A stretch of 64,000 nt of DNA from an uncultured Flavobacteriaceae bacterium (GTDB taxonomy: Bacteria; Bacteroidota; Bacteroidia; Flavobacteriales; Flavobacteriaceae). The stretch lies in contig CAJQLB010000007.1 in the NCBI GenBank assembly GCA_905479065.1, forward strand, positions 1 to 64,000, read 5' to 3'. The notes beneath the pieces are model-generated. The model was not told the DNA's origin. It did no database searches and was given only the letters and a program-made list of their open reading frames with translations. This document shows, one piece after another, positions 35,295-43,925 of this stretch. The translations under genes were made by a program, and so were the position numbers. Every line of letters begins with the position of its first letter. Positions within the stretch are counted from its first letter, which is position 1.

Positions 35295-36698
35295 ATGGTT
35301 AGAACATTAATTTATTTAATGACCATCGGTTTAATTATGGGATGTGATAGTTCTCAAACACCTCTTGTGTTAGAACCTGATTTCGATAATGGAGGATTAT
35401 TTTTGCCAGATGGATTTGGCGCCATAACGGTCGTAGATAGTGTTGGTGAGAGCAGACACTTGGCTGTCAATGACAATGGAGATATTTATATCAAGTTACG
35501 TATCACTACGGGGGATAAAGGGAACGTAGCATTAAGGGATACAAATAAAGATGGTAAGGCAGATATTATACAACGCTTTGGAGACTATCCGAATGATGGG
35601 CGTTTTGCTAATGAGATGCGAATTCATAAAGGCTACTTGTACTTTAGCTCCGAATTGGTTATTTATCGACAAAAGTTAAATAAAGGGGAGTTAATTCCGA
35701 AGGGAAAACCAGAAATACTGTTAACCGATCCTTATCCAATTAGGTGGCATAACGCGAAAACATTGGCATTTGACAATAAAGGAGGCATGTATGTTACGTT
35801 TAGTGCGCCAACTAATGCATGTGAGTTAGCAACACAACAAAGTGGTGACTCCAGTGTGGTAATTAAGGGAGAGTATCCGTGTTCACAGCTTGATATTTTA
35901 GGAGGTATTTGGAGGTATGATGACAGTAAGATGAATCAAAAAAAGTCTGATGGAAGACGCTACGCTACTGGATTAAGAAGTGTTGTTGCGATGACCTGGA
36001 ATGAAGATGATAATAGTTTGTATGCATTAAATCATGGTCGTGATTATTTAAATACAAGAGCTCCAAATTATTTTAGTGAATGGGATAATACCGTGCTTCC
36101 GGCTGAGGAATTCATGAAAATAAATCGAGGAGATGATTTTGGTTGGCCATACACGTACTATGATCATTTTAAAGGAAAAAGAATGTTAGCTCCTGAATAT
36201 GGTGGAGATGGTATGAAAGAAGCTTCAGGCTACACAGAACCTCTTATGGGAATGCCTGCTCATTGGGCTCCAAATGATATGTTATTTTATAAAGGAGGGC
36301 AATTTCCGTCAAGGTATAGAAAAGGAGCTTTTGTAGCCTTTCATGGTTCTGTAAATAGAAATCCATATCCTCAAGCTGGCTACGTAGTTGCTTTTATTCC
36401 ATTTAAAGATGGTAAACCAACAAAAGAATGGGAGATTTTTGCAGATGGCTTTACCGGATCAGATACACTTGCGGTCATGCAGGATGCGCGTTACCGCCCT
36501 ATGGGATTAGCAGAGGGCCCAGATGGATCCTTGTATATTTCTGAATCAAAAAAAGGAAAAGTTTGGCGTGTCATTTTTCAAGGTGATACTGCGACGTTTG
36601 ACAAATCAAATCTTACAAAAATGGAAGCAAGGAAATTAAAAAGCTACATAAAGGAACCCGATCAGTATACAGATAGAACTGGGGATAAAAGTCAATAA
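35295..36698 (+). CDS. PQQ-dependent sugar (glucose/sorbosone) dehydrogenase-like lipoprotein
   Basis: A 467-residue lipoprotein (lipobox Cys17) with a six-bladed beta-propeller of the soluble glucose/L-sorbosone dehydrogenase family. Recognisable parts are WHNAKTLAFDNKGGMYVTF, the GIWRY blade, LNHGRDYL, INRGDDFGWPYTYYD and the last blade RPMGLAEGPDGSLYISES. Relatives oxidise aldoses with PQQ in the periplasm. No PQQ biosynthesis gene is in the window. It is transcribed divergently from the azurin (172 bp apart when the azurin start at 35122 is used) and converges on the TonB-dependent receptor with 6 bp between stops. Confidence 0.85.
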   Translation: MVRTLIYLMTIGLIMGCDSSQTPLVLEPDFDNGGLFLPDGFGAITVVDSVGESRHLAVNDNGDIYIKLRITTGDKGNVALRDTNKDGKADIIQRFGDYPNDGRFANEMRIHKGYLYFSSELVIYRQKLNKGELIPKGKPEILLTDPYPIRWHNAKTLAFDNKGGMYVTFSAPTNACELATQQSGDSSVVIKGEYPCSQLDILGGIWRYDDSKMNQKKSDGRRYATGLRSVVAMTWNEDDNSLYALNHGRDYLNTRAPNYFSEWDNTVLPAEEFMKINRGDDFGWPYTYYDHFKGKRMLAPEYGGDGMKEASGYTEPLMGMPAHWAPNDMLFYKGGQFPSRYRKGAFVAFHGSVNRNPYPQAGYVVAFIPFKDGKPTKEWEIFADGFTGSDTLAVMQDARYRPMGLAEGPDGSLYISESKKGKVWRVIFQGDTATFDKSNLTKMEARKLKSYIKEPDQYTDRTGDKSQ

Positions 36699-36704
36699 TC
36701 TTGA

Positions 36705-38987
36705 TTATTTGAGATTATATCTTAATCGAATGCCAGAATAAAAATTTATGGGCTCACCTGGGTAGTAATACCTCGGAGAATTACCACCAAAACTACTTGC
36801 ATTAATCAACAACATTGAGGCGTACTTTTCATTCAATAAGTTATTCACGCCCGCGTAAATATCAAAGACTATTTGTTTTGATTCTTTTGATGTAAATCCA
36901 ATTTTAAAATTCATGACATCATAGCTGTTTGAATAGAGGGTGTTGTCATCTCGAATAGGGATTTTTCCAGTATGAGAAAAACTGATAATACCATACAGCC
37001 CATTGTTATTGTCAATATTTAAACTAGAGTTAAAGGTTACATTTGGAACTCCTGTTAGATCATTACCAGAATAATCATCAGTATCATCAATAAATGTGTC
37101 AAAGCGAAAATCATTTATTGTTAAAGCGTTGGTGAAATATACCTTAAAAGTATCATTATCTAAAAATTTATAGTTTAGACTTAATTCAAGACCATTATAA
37201 ATGGTTTTTCCTGCATTTACACCTGTAAATTGATCATCAGATGTTCGTCTTGCGACAAGTAAATCTTTTACGGTCATTTTGTAAATAGCAATATTGTAAT
37301 AAAGTCTGTGATTAAAAAGTTCACCACGGCTTCCAATCTCGTAGTTCCATCCTGTCTCTGGCTTGATACTCTGGTTTACAGAGCCATCTGGGAGTAATGT
37401 TTCTTCAAGAGTAGGTGGTGAAAACCCTTGACTGATAGTCATATAAAGCATGGCGTGCTTAGAAAGTTTTTGAGTCAAGCCTAATTTTGGAGATATGACA
37501 GTGCTAAATGAATAGTCATCAGAGAAATCGTTGTTGTCTAATTTGAAATTATCAGTTAAGGTATAGGAAGTTGTATTAATGTTAAAACCGAAATTTAGTA
37601 GAAGATTACTAGAGATATTGTAAGTTGAATCAAAAAATAAATTCATATAATTTCGTCGCTCCTTAAAATCAGACAGCAAAGCGCCTTTGACAGAACCAAT
37701 TTCTGCGGGAAAGTCGTTGTAAAGATTTTGAAATGTTTGATAGGAGTTGGCATCGCTAAAAAGTTCACCACCAAACGTCCATTTTATGTTCTTGTCAAAT
37801 AATGTAGTTTTTGACATCACTCTTGTTCTAACTCCAATTCCGAAAATGCTTTCTTTAAGAATATTGAATGGGCGAGGTTCATAAGCATCCAAAAAAGAAC
37901 CAAAAACACTTGTTTTTTGGAGTGTTTTATCGGTGTAATTGTGGTTCCAAGATAAACCAAAAAGGGCTCTTTTGTAACTTTCAAAACCTTGAGCTCTTCC
38001 CCATGTGTATGCCGCTGAGGTTGGGTTGTTCGTATAGTTATCTAGATTGAGTGAGCTTGGGATATATGCTTTTAAATCTGTAAAGGTCCCTACGAACGTC
38101 AGTTTATTTGAACTATTAATGAAATGGTTTGACGCTACAGATATTGACTGTCGCTTGGTGTCATTATTTTTTCTATAGCCTTCACGTTGAAGGTTTGAAT
38201 AAGTGATTTTAGCGTTGTTGTTGGAGTTTCCAATATCAGATTGAAAAAGGTATTTCTGAAGGCCAAATGACCCCAAGGAGTAGCTTGTACTAAAATAGTT
38301 TGTTGTAAACAACCCTTTGTCGGGAATTAACTGAATGGTGCCACCTAACCCTGAACCGTAGACACTGGATGAGGGCCCTTTTAGTACTTCAATACTACCG
38401 AGAGTATTTAAATCAATGTCTTCAATGGTTGATATTCCAGAACCATCAGTAAGTGGGATGTCTTCGTAATAAGCTCTAATTTTAGCAGTTCCAAATAAAT
38501 TTCTTGAACCAATGCCACGTATCGTAATTCTGTTAGTTGTTATGGTGCCATTATGCATATAGATTCCAGAAATACTATTTAAAATTGGAGCAATGTTTAT
38601 GTTATTCTGTTGGTTAATGACTCTAGAATCCAAGACAGAAACTGCCGAGGATAATGAAAATAGATTACTTTGAAAGTTGTTAGATAGTATTAAAACTTCA
38701 TTTAAATTTTCAGTTTTTGATGACATTTCAACAATATTAAATATCTCACCATCTATGTGGACTGTTTTCGTCTTGTAGCCTACACGACTGAATGTATACG
38801 TATCAGGTTTTGGAACAATGAATTTTCCAAAATCACGTGTTACTTCATAATAGCTGCTATCTGAATTAGAAACAACAACCTCATTTAAATTATTTTTATT
38901 ACGAATATCAATAACTTTCCCTTCTATATGCTGTGCATATAATTGGCTAATGGTCGCAGTCAAAATATAAAAAAGAATGAATCTCAT
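36705..38987 (-). CDS. TonB-dependent outer-membrane receptor
   Basis: A 760-residue receptor with a signal peptide (to about residue 18), a carboxypeptidase-regulatory-like domain (about 19-95), a plug containing TTNRITIRGIGSRN and VLKGPSSSVYGSGLGGTIQL, and a barrel ending GIRLRYNLK. Size and plug are of the siderophore/cofactor receptor type, not SusC; there is no SusD. It stands alone, converging on the PQQ-type sugar dehydrogenase gene. The ligand is not evident: an iron chelate is the default guess, import of PQQ is a context-based alternative. Confidence 0.9.
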   Translation of the reverse strand: MRFILFYILTATISQLYAQHIEGKVIDIRNKNNLNEVVVSNSDSSYYEVTRDFGKFIVPKPDTYTFSRVGYKTKTVHIDGEIFNIVEMSSKTENLNEVLILSNNFQSNLFSLSSAVSVLDSRVINQQNNINIAPILNSISGIYMHNGTITTNRITIRGIGSRNLFGTAKIRAYYEDIPLTDGSGISTIEDIDLNTLGSIEVLKGPSSSVYGSGLGGTIQLIPDKGLFTTNYFSTSYSLGSFGLQKYLFQSDIGNSNNNAKITYSNLQREGYRKNNDTKRQSISVASNHFINSSNKLTFVGTFTDLKAYIPSSLNLDNYTNNPTSAAYTWGRAQGFESYKRALFGLSWNHNYTDKTLQKTSVFGSFLDAYEPRPFNILKESIFGIGVRTRVMSKTTLFDKNIKWTFGGELFSDANSYQTFQNLYNDFPAEIGSVKGALLSDFKERRNYMNLFFDSTYNISSNLLLNFGFNINTTSYTLTDNFKLDNNDFSDDYSFSTVISPKLGLTQKLSKHAMLYMTISQGFSPPTLEETLLPDGSVNQSIKPETGWNYEIGSRGELFNHRLYYNIAIYKMTVKDLLVARRTSDDQFTGVNAGKTIYNGLELSLNYKFLDNDTFKVYFTNALTINDFRFDTFIDDTDDYSGNDLTGVPNVTFNSSLNIDNNNGLYGIISFSHTGKIPIRDDNTLYSNSYDVMNFKIGFTSKESKQIVFDIYAGVNNLLNEKYASMLLINASSFGGNSPRYYYPGEPINFYSGIRLRYNLK

Positions 38988-39080
38988 TCAGACAAATTTA
39001 GTAATGTTTTCTGTCTCATGAAATTTTTAATTTTTAAATCAAAAATAATCTTCTGTTATTGGTTAGCGTTGTAATTCTAA

Positions 39081-39097
39081 ATTTTTCACCGAAAAAT
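39081..39097. repeat. Perfect inverted repeat upstream of the TonB receptor
   Basis: ATTTTTC and GAAAAAT separated by ACC, 94 bp in front of the receptor start on the minus strand. The dimensions fit a regulator-binding site; no known consensus is matched. Confidence 0.3.
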
Positions 39098-39353
39098 CTT
39101 AATAATAGGTATGAGGTTATCATCTGTAATGAATGAAGGAGGTTATATTAACTACTTAGTAGTCACAATTATAGTGAGAAAATACTGTCAAAAATGTATT
39201 TTACCTATAATATTTGCATTTCATCGTATTTTTTATATTTTTGTATATGTTAAATATATTTTTGGATTTCTTGTGTACCCCTCAATAATCCCTCCATTAC
39301 ACAAGGTATTTAAAAATCCATTTAATTATTAGAGGCGTTATCCTCATTTATTG

Positions 39354-39370
39354 AACACATTTGATGTGTT
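39354..39370. repeat. Perfect inverted repeat upstream of the small secreted peptide
   Basis: AACACAT and ATGTGTT separated by TTG, 100 bp before the peptide start. It may be an operator or a small hairpin in the leader. Confidence 0.35.
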
Positions 39371-39470
39371 ATTACTTTAATCCGTTGTGCTCCCTCACAA
39401 TAACTTTAAGCTAAATTTCTGTGCTTTTAAATTAACGATAGTTATAAATAATAACTTTAAACGAATAATT

Positions 39471-39647
39471 ATGAAAGCTTTAAAAATCACATTAATGTTA
39501 GCCGTTTTTTGTTTAACTGTTTCAGGATCTAGTTATGAAACGTCAAAAGACACATCGAGTAATGCAATTCAAAAGATGAATAACGAAGAGTTTAAAATGG
39601 TTGGTCCGATTTCTAAAAAGAATAAGTTACCAGGACAACGTATCTAA
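39471..39647 (+). CDS. Small secreted peptide, 58 residues
   Basis: An ATG at 39471 gives a 58-residue product with a convincing signal peptide (basic MKALK, hydrophobic core, cleavage near residue 18-20) and a short hydrophilic mature part ending in a basic ISKKNKLPGQRI tail. The reading frame extends further upstream without a signal, so the internal ATG was chosen; it is preceded by the A/T-rich context usual here. No family is recognised. It lies 143 bp before a TPR-containing histidine kinase whose sensor faces the periplasm, raising the possibility of a signalling or regulatory link, which is untested. Confidence 0.6.
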   Translation: MKALKITLMLAVFCLTVSGSSYETSKDTSSNAIQKMNNEEFKMVGPISKKNKLPGQRI

Positions 39648-39790
39648 AATGGTAATTGCATTTGTTCTAATTTCCTTTATGATTTAAATCGTAGGGGTTT
39701 TGTTGTTGGGCTAAAGCATGTCGATAAGATTCTCTGATTTTGTAATGAGATATTATAATTTATTTTAAATTTGAATAAATCTAAATTTAT

Positions 39791-41818
39791 TTGAATTTGT
39801 TAAAACATGTTTTTGTTTTTCTTCTAGTTCCGTTATGCCTTCTTGGACAAACTAATAACAAGCTTATAGACAGTATTTTAATTCTTAGAAATTTATCCAC
39901 TGACGTTTCTATTTCTGAAAAAGAAAGATTTGATTATGCCCTAAAATCTTACAGCCTGTCAAATCAGACTAATATTGATAGCACCATGGCAAGGAGTACT
40001 CTTAATCTTGCTTACACTTACCTGTTGACGGGAGACTATGAAAATTATCGTAAGTACAGTCATAAAACCTTAAAGCTTTCGGAGACAACAAAAGATACTT
40101 TAATGATTGTTAAGGCCAATCACTATTTAGGTTACTATTATCATAATAATACTCAAAATGACAGTGCTTATTATTACTATTATCGCGCGCAAAATTTATA
40201 CAGATATCTAAATAAGCCTGTTGACGAAGCTTATGTTTTACAAAACATGGCTAATATTCAAGAGTCAGAGAAGGATTATGTTGGATGTGAAAAAAATGCA
40301 ATTACAGCGATAAAACTTCTTCAAAAAGCAGAACAAAATGATGAAAATTATAAATCACTTTGGGCTTTAAATAATATTCTTGCGGTTATTTCTGAACGTC
40401 TTGAAAGACGTGACGAAGCAATAAGTTATTACAATAAGTCTATTGAAATTTCGAAAAAAATTAATAATGGTAAAATATACTATCTCAATACCATTAATAA
40501 CTTAGCCTATACAATCGAAGGTCAAGGGAATTTAAAAAGAGCACTTGAGTTTTATGAAGAATTAGCGAATGACAAACAGTTATATGAAATTGACACAAAA
40601 CTGTATGTAATTGCTATTGGTAATGTGGCACGATTAAAATTTGTGTTAAACCCTGAGCATGCACAAGAATCAAAAAAGATATTATTTAATGCTATAAGAA
40701 TTAGTGATAGTTTAGATGACACCATCAATGAAATGGGTAATTATGGTTTTTTGGCTGATATTTACAACAAAACGTCACTGCGAGATTCGGCCATTTTCTA
40801 TTCTAAAAAGTTATTAGAATTTGCAACAATCACAAATTCAAATAGTGAACGATTACAAGCATTAAAATTACTTGGTGAACTAGAATTAGGGAAGACAGCT
40901 ACACAGTATTTAAGTAACCATATTAGGCTCAGTGATAGTCTCTTAAAAAACGAAAGAAAAGCAAGGGATAAATTTACTCGAATCGAATTTGAAACAGATC
41001 AAATAATTGCAGAAAAGGAACAAATTTCTAAAGAACGCCTTATTTTTCTTCTATCATCAATCGGTCTATTTGTAGCAGTACTTTTAATTATTATCATTAT
41101 AAATCAGAGATCTAAAAACAAACAATTACGTTTTAATCAGATTCAGCAAGAGGCGAATGAAAATATTTATAATTTAATGATTGATCAACAAAATAAATTA
41201 GAAGAAGGTAGGACTCAAGAAAAAAAACGTATTTCTAAAGAACTTCATGATGGTGTTTTAGGAAAGCTTTTTGGGACACGATTAAATTTAGACAGCCTCA
41301 ATACAAAGACCACTACAGAGGCAATGGAAACAAGAGATAAGTATTTAAAAGGATTAAAAGATGTTGAAGAAGAAATTAGAAAAATATCCCATGATTTAAG
41401 TAATGATTTTGTTTCTGAATCAAATTTTGTGGATATCATGGAAACGCTCATTGAAACCCAAGCTCAGGCCTATGGTCTTAATTTTTCATTTGACAATAAT
41501 ACCTCAATTAATTGGGAGTTATTTCCAAATAAAACAAAAATTCATATCTACAGAATTGTCCAAGAAAGTTTGCAAAATATTTATAAACATGCAAATGCCA
41601 CAACCACAAAAATTAGTTTTAAATTAAAAAATAACGTAATTTTCATTGCTATAGAAGATGATGGAAATGGCTTTAATGTTTCAAAAGCTAGGAAGGGAAT
41701 TGGTTTGAAGAATATTCAATCTCGAGTAAAAGATATGAAAGGCGAACTCAAAATATCTTCTCAAATCAATTCAGGCTCATCTTTTGAAATAATGATACCA
41801 CAAGAAAAAACTGTATGA
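39791..41818 (+). CDS. TPR-sensor histidine kinase, DesK/NarX type
   Basis: A 675-residue sensor kinase. The only sensible start is TTG at 39791 (a stop lies three codons upstream; no in-frame ATG precedes the signal peptide), giving a signal sequence to about residue 20. Periplasmic tetratricopeptide repeats occupy about 30-380, a coiled linker and a single membrane helix about 415-437 follow. The HisKA_3 motif KKRISKELHDG holds the phospho-acceptor His486, and the HATPase_c domain has the N-box IVQESLQNIYKHAN and G-box DDGNGF with GIGLKNI. The response regulator gene overlaps its end by 4 bp. Target genes are unknown. Confidence 0.92.
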   Translation: MNLLKHVFVFLLVPLCLLGQTNNKLIDSILILRNLSTDVSISEKERFDYALKSYSLSNQTNIDSTMARSTLNLAYTYLLTGDYENYRKYSHKTLKLSETTKDTLMIVKANHYLGYYYHNNTQNDSAYYYYYRAQNLYRYLNKPVDEAYVLQNMANIQESEKDYVGCEKNAITAIKLLQKAEQNDENYKSLWALNNILAVISERLERRDEAISYYNKSIEISKKINNGKIYYLNTINNLAYTIEGQGNLKRALEFYEELANDKQLYEIDTKLYVIAIGNVARLKFVLNPEHAQESKKILFNAIRISDSLDDTINEMGNYGFLADIYNKTSLRDSAIFYSKKLLEFATITNSNSERLQALKLLGELELGKTATQYLSNHIRLSDSLLKNERKARDKFTRIEFETDQIIAEKEQISKERLIFLLSSIGLFVAVLLIIIIINQRSKNKQLRFNQIQQEANENIYNLMIDQQNKLEEGRTQEKKRISKELHDGVLGKLFGTRLNLDSLNTKTTTEAMETRDKYLKGLKDVEEEIRKISHDLSNDFVSESNFVDIMETLIETQAQAYGLNFSFDNNTSINWELFPNKTKIHIYRIVQESLQNIYKHANATTTKISFKLKNNVIFIAIEDDGNGFNVSKARKGIGLKNIQSRVKDMKGELKISSQINSGSSFEIMIPQEKTV

Positions 41819-42486
41819 CTCAAGAATTGAAAATATTAATGGTTGACGATCATCCAATGATAATTGAGGGGTACCAAAACACATTGATTGCCTCGAAAAA
41901 GGTACATCAAGAAATAGTTATTGATATCGCTCACGACTGTGATCGAGCCAATGAACTCATAAAAAATGCAGCTAATACAGAACATTATGATGTTTTATTT
42001 TTTGATATCAGCTTACCGTCCTCGAAAGATGGTTTGATTACTTCAGGAGAAGATTTGGCAAAAATTGCGAGGACCTATTTGCCTGATGCTAAAATTATCA
42101 TACTAACAATGTTTAATGAGTCGTTTAGAATTTTAAATATCATAAATGAGATTAATCCTGAAGGATTATTGATAAAAAGTGATTTGACATCAAGTGAACT
42201 AGCTGAAGCATTTCAGCATATTTTGTTAGACCCGCCCTACTATAGTAGTACCGTTAGTAATTTTTTAAAAACTACTGTGAGTCATGATCTTTATCTCGAT
42301 AATATCAATCGTAAAATATTACATCTTTTGTCTCAAGGTGTAAAAACTAAAAGTCTTAGAGATTATATCGATTTATCGATGAGCGCCATTGAGAAGCGTA
42401 AAAAACATCTAAAAGATTTGTTCTTAATTGAAGACGGTAAAGATGAGACGTTATTAAGCGAGGCGCGAAAAAAAGGATTTTTGTAG
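41815..42486 (+). CDS. LuxR/NarL-type response regulator
   Basis: A 223-residue regulator with a receiver domain (acidic pair Asp11-Asp12, phospho-acceptor Asp64 in FFDISLP, Lys in LLIKSD) and a diverged C-terminal helix-turn-helix domain (about 160-215). It overlaps the kinase gene by 4 bp (ATGA) and is its cognate partner. The transcript probably ends at the strong hairpin at 42.66-42.71 kb. Confidence 0.9.
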   Translation: MTQELKILMVDDHPMIIEGYQNTLIASKKVHQEIVIDIAHDCDRANELIKNAANTEHYDVLFFDISLPSSKDGLITSGEDLAKIARTYLPDAKIIILTMFNESFRILNIINEINPEGLLIKSDLTSSELAEAFQHILLDPPYYSSTVSNFLKTTVSHDLYLDNINRKILHLLSQGVKTKSLRDYIDLSMSAIEKRKKHLKDLFLIEDGKDETLLSEARKKGFL

Positions 42487-42657
42487 GAGTACGTTTTCAG
42501 TGAACTTCTTTTAACTAAACATTCTAGTCACATGATGTTACGGGTTTTCCATACTTTTTTTGTGGTTTTACCGCACCTGTACCTATTTAATTACAAGTAT
42601 ATTTGTTTATCAATTTGATTATTCTAATCCCTCTGATTAATCGATTGAACAATTAAG

Positions 42658-42706
42658 TAAAAAGCCTTATTTCATGCAATCCCTAACACCGAAATAAGGC
42701 TTTTTA
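42658..42706. terminator. Bidirectional intrinsic terminator
   Basis: A perfect stem (AAAGCCTTATTTC at 42661-42673 with GAAATAAGGCTTT at 42691-42703, extended by three A:T pairs) with a 17-base loop, flanked by A-run and T-run so that it works in both directions. It lies between the converging response regulator and DUF456 genes and touches the DUF456 stop codon. Confidence 0.88.
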
Positions 42707-43201
42707 AAATAAAGTATCTTTTACTTCCCATACTTTATGTATAAATAATCCAAAGTAAATAAAGGCCACAATAATTTTTAAAAAAGTTGATGTCAGAAAG
42801 CCAATGAATGAGCCAAAAGCTGCTTTTAGGGCACCTCTTGAGTTCGTGTTATTCAGGTATTCACCGATGAATGCTCCCAGAAAAGGACCAATGATGATGC
42901 CAAAGGGGACGGGAGAAATTACTCCTAAAATGAAACCAATTGAGGTTCCAATAACGCCATATTTACTACCACCGAAATGTTTTGTTCCAATTGCAGGAAA
43001 AATATAATCCAAAAACCAAATAAAAATGGCGACAAATAATGTAAAAATTAAAAACATCCAATTAAAAGGAATTGCCTCAGTAAAATGAATAATAAGAAGC
43101 CCAATCCAACTAGTGATTGGACCGGGTAAAATAGGTAATACACTTCCAATTAGACCCAAAAGAACAAATAATGTGGCAATAAGAATTAAAATTAAATCCA
43201 T
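42704..43201 (-). CDS. DUF456 membrane protein
   Basis: A 165-residue integral membrane protein of the DUF456 family when started at 43201. That start gives the usual family N-terminus MDLILILIATLFVLLGLIG followed by SVLPILPGP; an in-frame extension to 43360 adds a basic, non-conserved stretch and is unlikely. Four to five membrane segments with glycine-rich PFGIIIGPFLGAFIGEYL. Function of the family is not known. Its stop codon lies in the edge of the bidirectional terminator. Confidence 0.82.
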   Translation of the reverse strand: MDLILILIATLFVLLGLIGSVLPILPGPITSWIGLLIIHFTEAIPFNWMFLIFTLFVAIFIWFLDYIFPAIGTKHFGGSKYGVIGTSIGFILGVISPVPFGIIIGPFLGAFIGEYLNNTNSRGALKAAFGSFIGFLTSTFLKIIVAFIYFGLFIHKVWEVKDTLF

Positions 43202-43350
43202 GGGAATTTTCTTATTTGACGATTCTCTTACTATTTCGTTACGTTCTTTCACAAAAAAGAGAAATTTAGACTTCAATAAAGGATTTTTTAGAGTTGATAA
43301 TTTAATGTTATGTTGAAAAGATAGCATGTGATAACATAAATATTTAATGA

Positions 43351-43381
43351 TTGAATTCATCTAAAAAAAATCGTACTTTTC
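43351..43381 (+). promoter_or_regulatory. Promoter candidate for the TonB-C-like lipoprotein
   Basis: TTG at 43351-43353, a 20-base spacer, then TACTTTTC at 43374-43381, close to the Bacteroidota consensus TTG-n19-21-TAnnTTTG with one mismatch in the last base. The start codon follows 17 bases after the box, consistent with a short leader. Confidence 0.35.
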
Positions 43382-43398
43382 TGACCTAGTTTAGAAAT

Positions 43399-43875
43399 AT
43401 GAAAAATCTAACGATTTTTATTTTTATACTTTGCATATTTTCTTGTGAATACTTTAATAAGCAAAGGTTGAATTCTCACGATATTGTCACGGAGGAATTT
43501 AAAACTTTTAATTGGAATGATATTGATACGTATCCGAGCTTTACGATTTGTGATTCTTTGAATTCACGAAAAGATCTTGAGCAATGTTTTGAAAATACAT
43601 TAATAACTCACATTTCGAAACGTTTGAGTGAGTCTCTTATTATTGTCACTGAAACTGTTGATGACACAGTGATGATAAATATTCATATTTCAAAGACTGG
43701 TAAGCCTCGTCTTACTGGAATAAAACAAAAAGACATTACTAAATTTCAAATTCCAGAGTTAGATTCCTTAGTGTCGAATAGCTTATTATTGCTACCAAAA
43801 ATATTTCCCGCAATTAAAAGAGGCCAACAGGTAAATACGGAATTTGTATTACCCATGTTAATTCAAGTTAACTAA
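43399..43875 (+). CDS. Lipoprotein with TonB C-terminal-like domain
   Basis: A 158-residue lipoprotein (lipobox Cys16). Residues about 90-155 resemble the TonB C-terminal fold: an ISKTGKPRLTGI beta-hairpin, an IPELDSLVSNSLLLLP helix and a closing VNTEFVLPMLIQV strand. It has no membrane helix of the TonB type, so it would be a lipid-anchored stand-alone TonB-C-like protein. Such proteins are frequent in Bacteroidota and mostly uncharacterised. It stands alone between DUF456 (divergent) and the glycosyltransferase gene (convergent). Confidence 0.6.
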   Translation: MKNLTIFIFILCIFSCEYFNKQRLNSHDIVTEEFKTFNWNDIDTYPSFTICDSLNSRKDLEQCFENTLITHISKRLSESLIIVTETVDDTVMINIHISKTGKPRLTGIKQKDITKFQIPELDSLVSNSLLLLPKIFPAIKRGQQVNTEFVLPMLIQVN

Positions 43876-43925
43876 GATATTGTTATTAGGAATTGATATG
43901 TAAATAATTTTAAAGGCAAGAGCTA

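Larger units (their letters stand above)
38988..39470. other. Non-coding region between TonB receptor and small secreted peptide
   Basis: 483 bp, A/T-rich, no convincing gene. Next to the receptor gene it has TAAATTTG (minus strand, 38993-39000), a -7-like box 5 bases before the start codon. It also contains ATTTTTC-ACC-GAAAAAT (39081-39097) and AACACAT-TTG-ATGTGTT (39354-39370), two short perfect inverted repeats. An open frame at 39111-39332 has no recognisable content and was not accepted. Confidence 0.5.

Noticed and set aside
39111-39332. 73-residue open frame in the gap before the small secreted peptide
   Set aside because: No recognisable domain, signal or conserved composition; hydrophobic content follows from the A/T-rich DNA.
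43202-43360. N-terminal extension of the DUF456 protein
   Set aside because: The extension is basic and unlike the family, whose members begin with the hydrophobic segment encoded from 43201.
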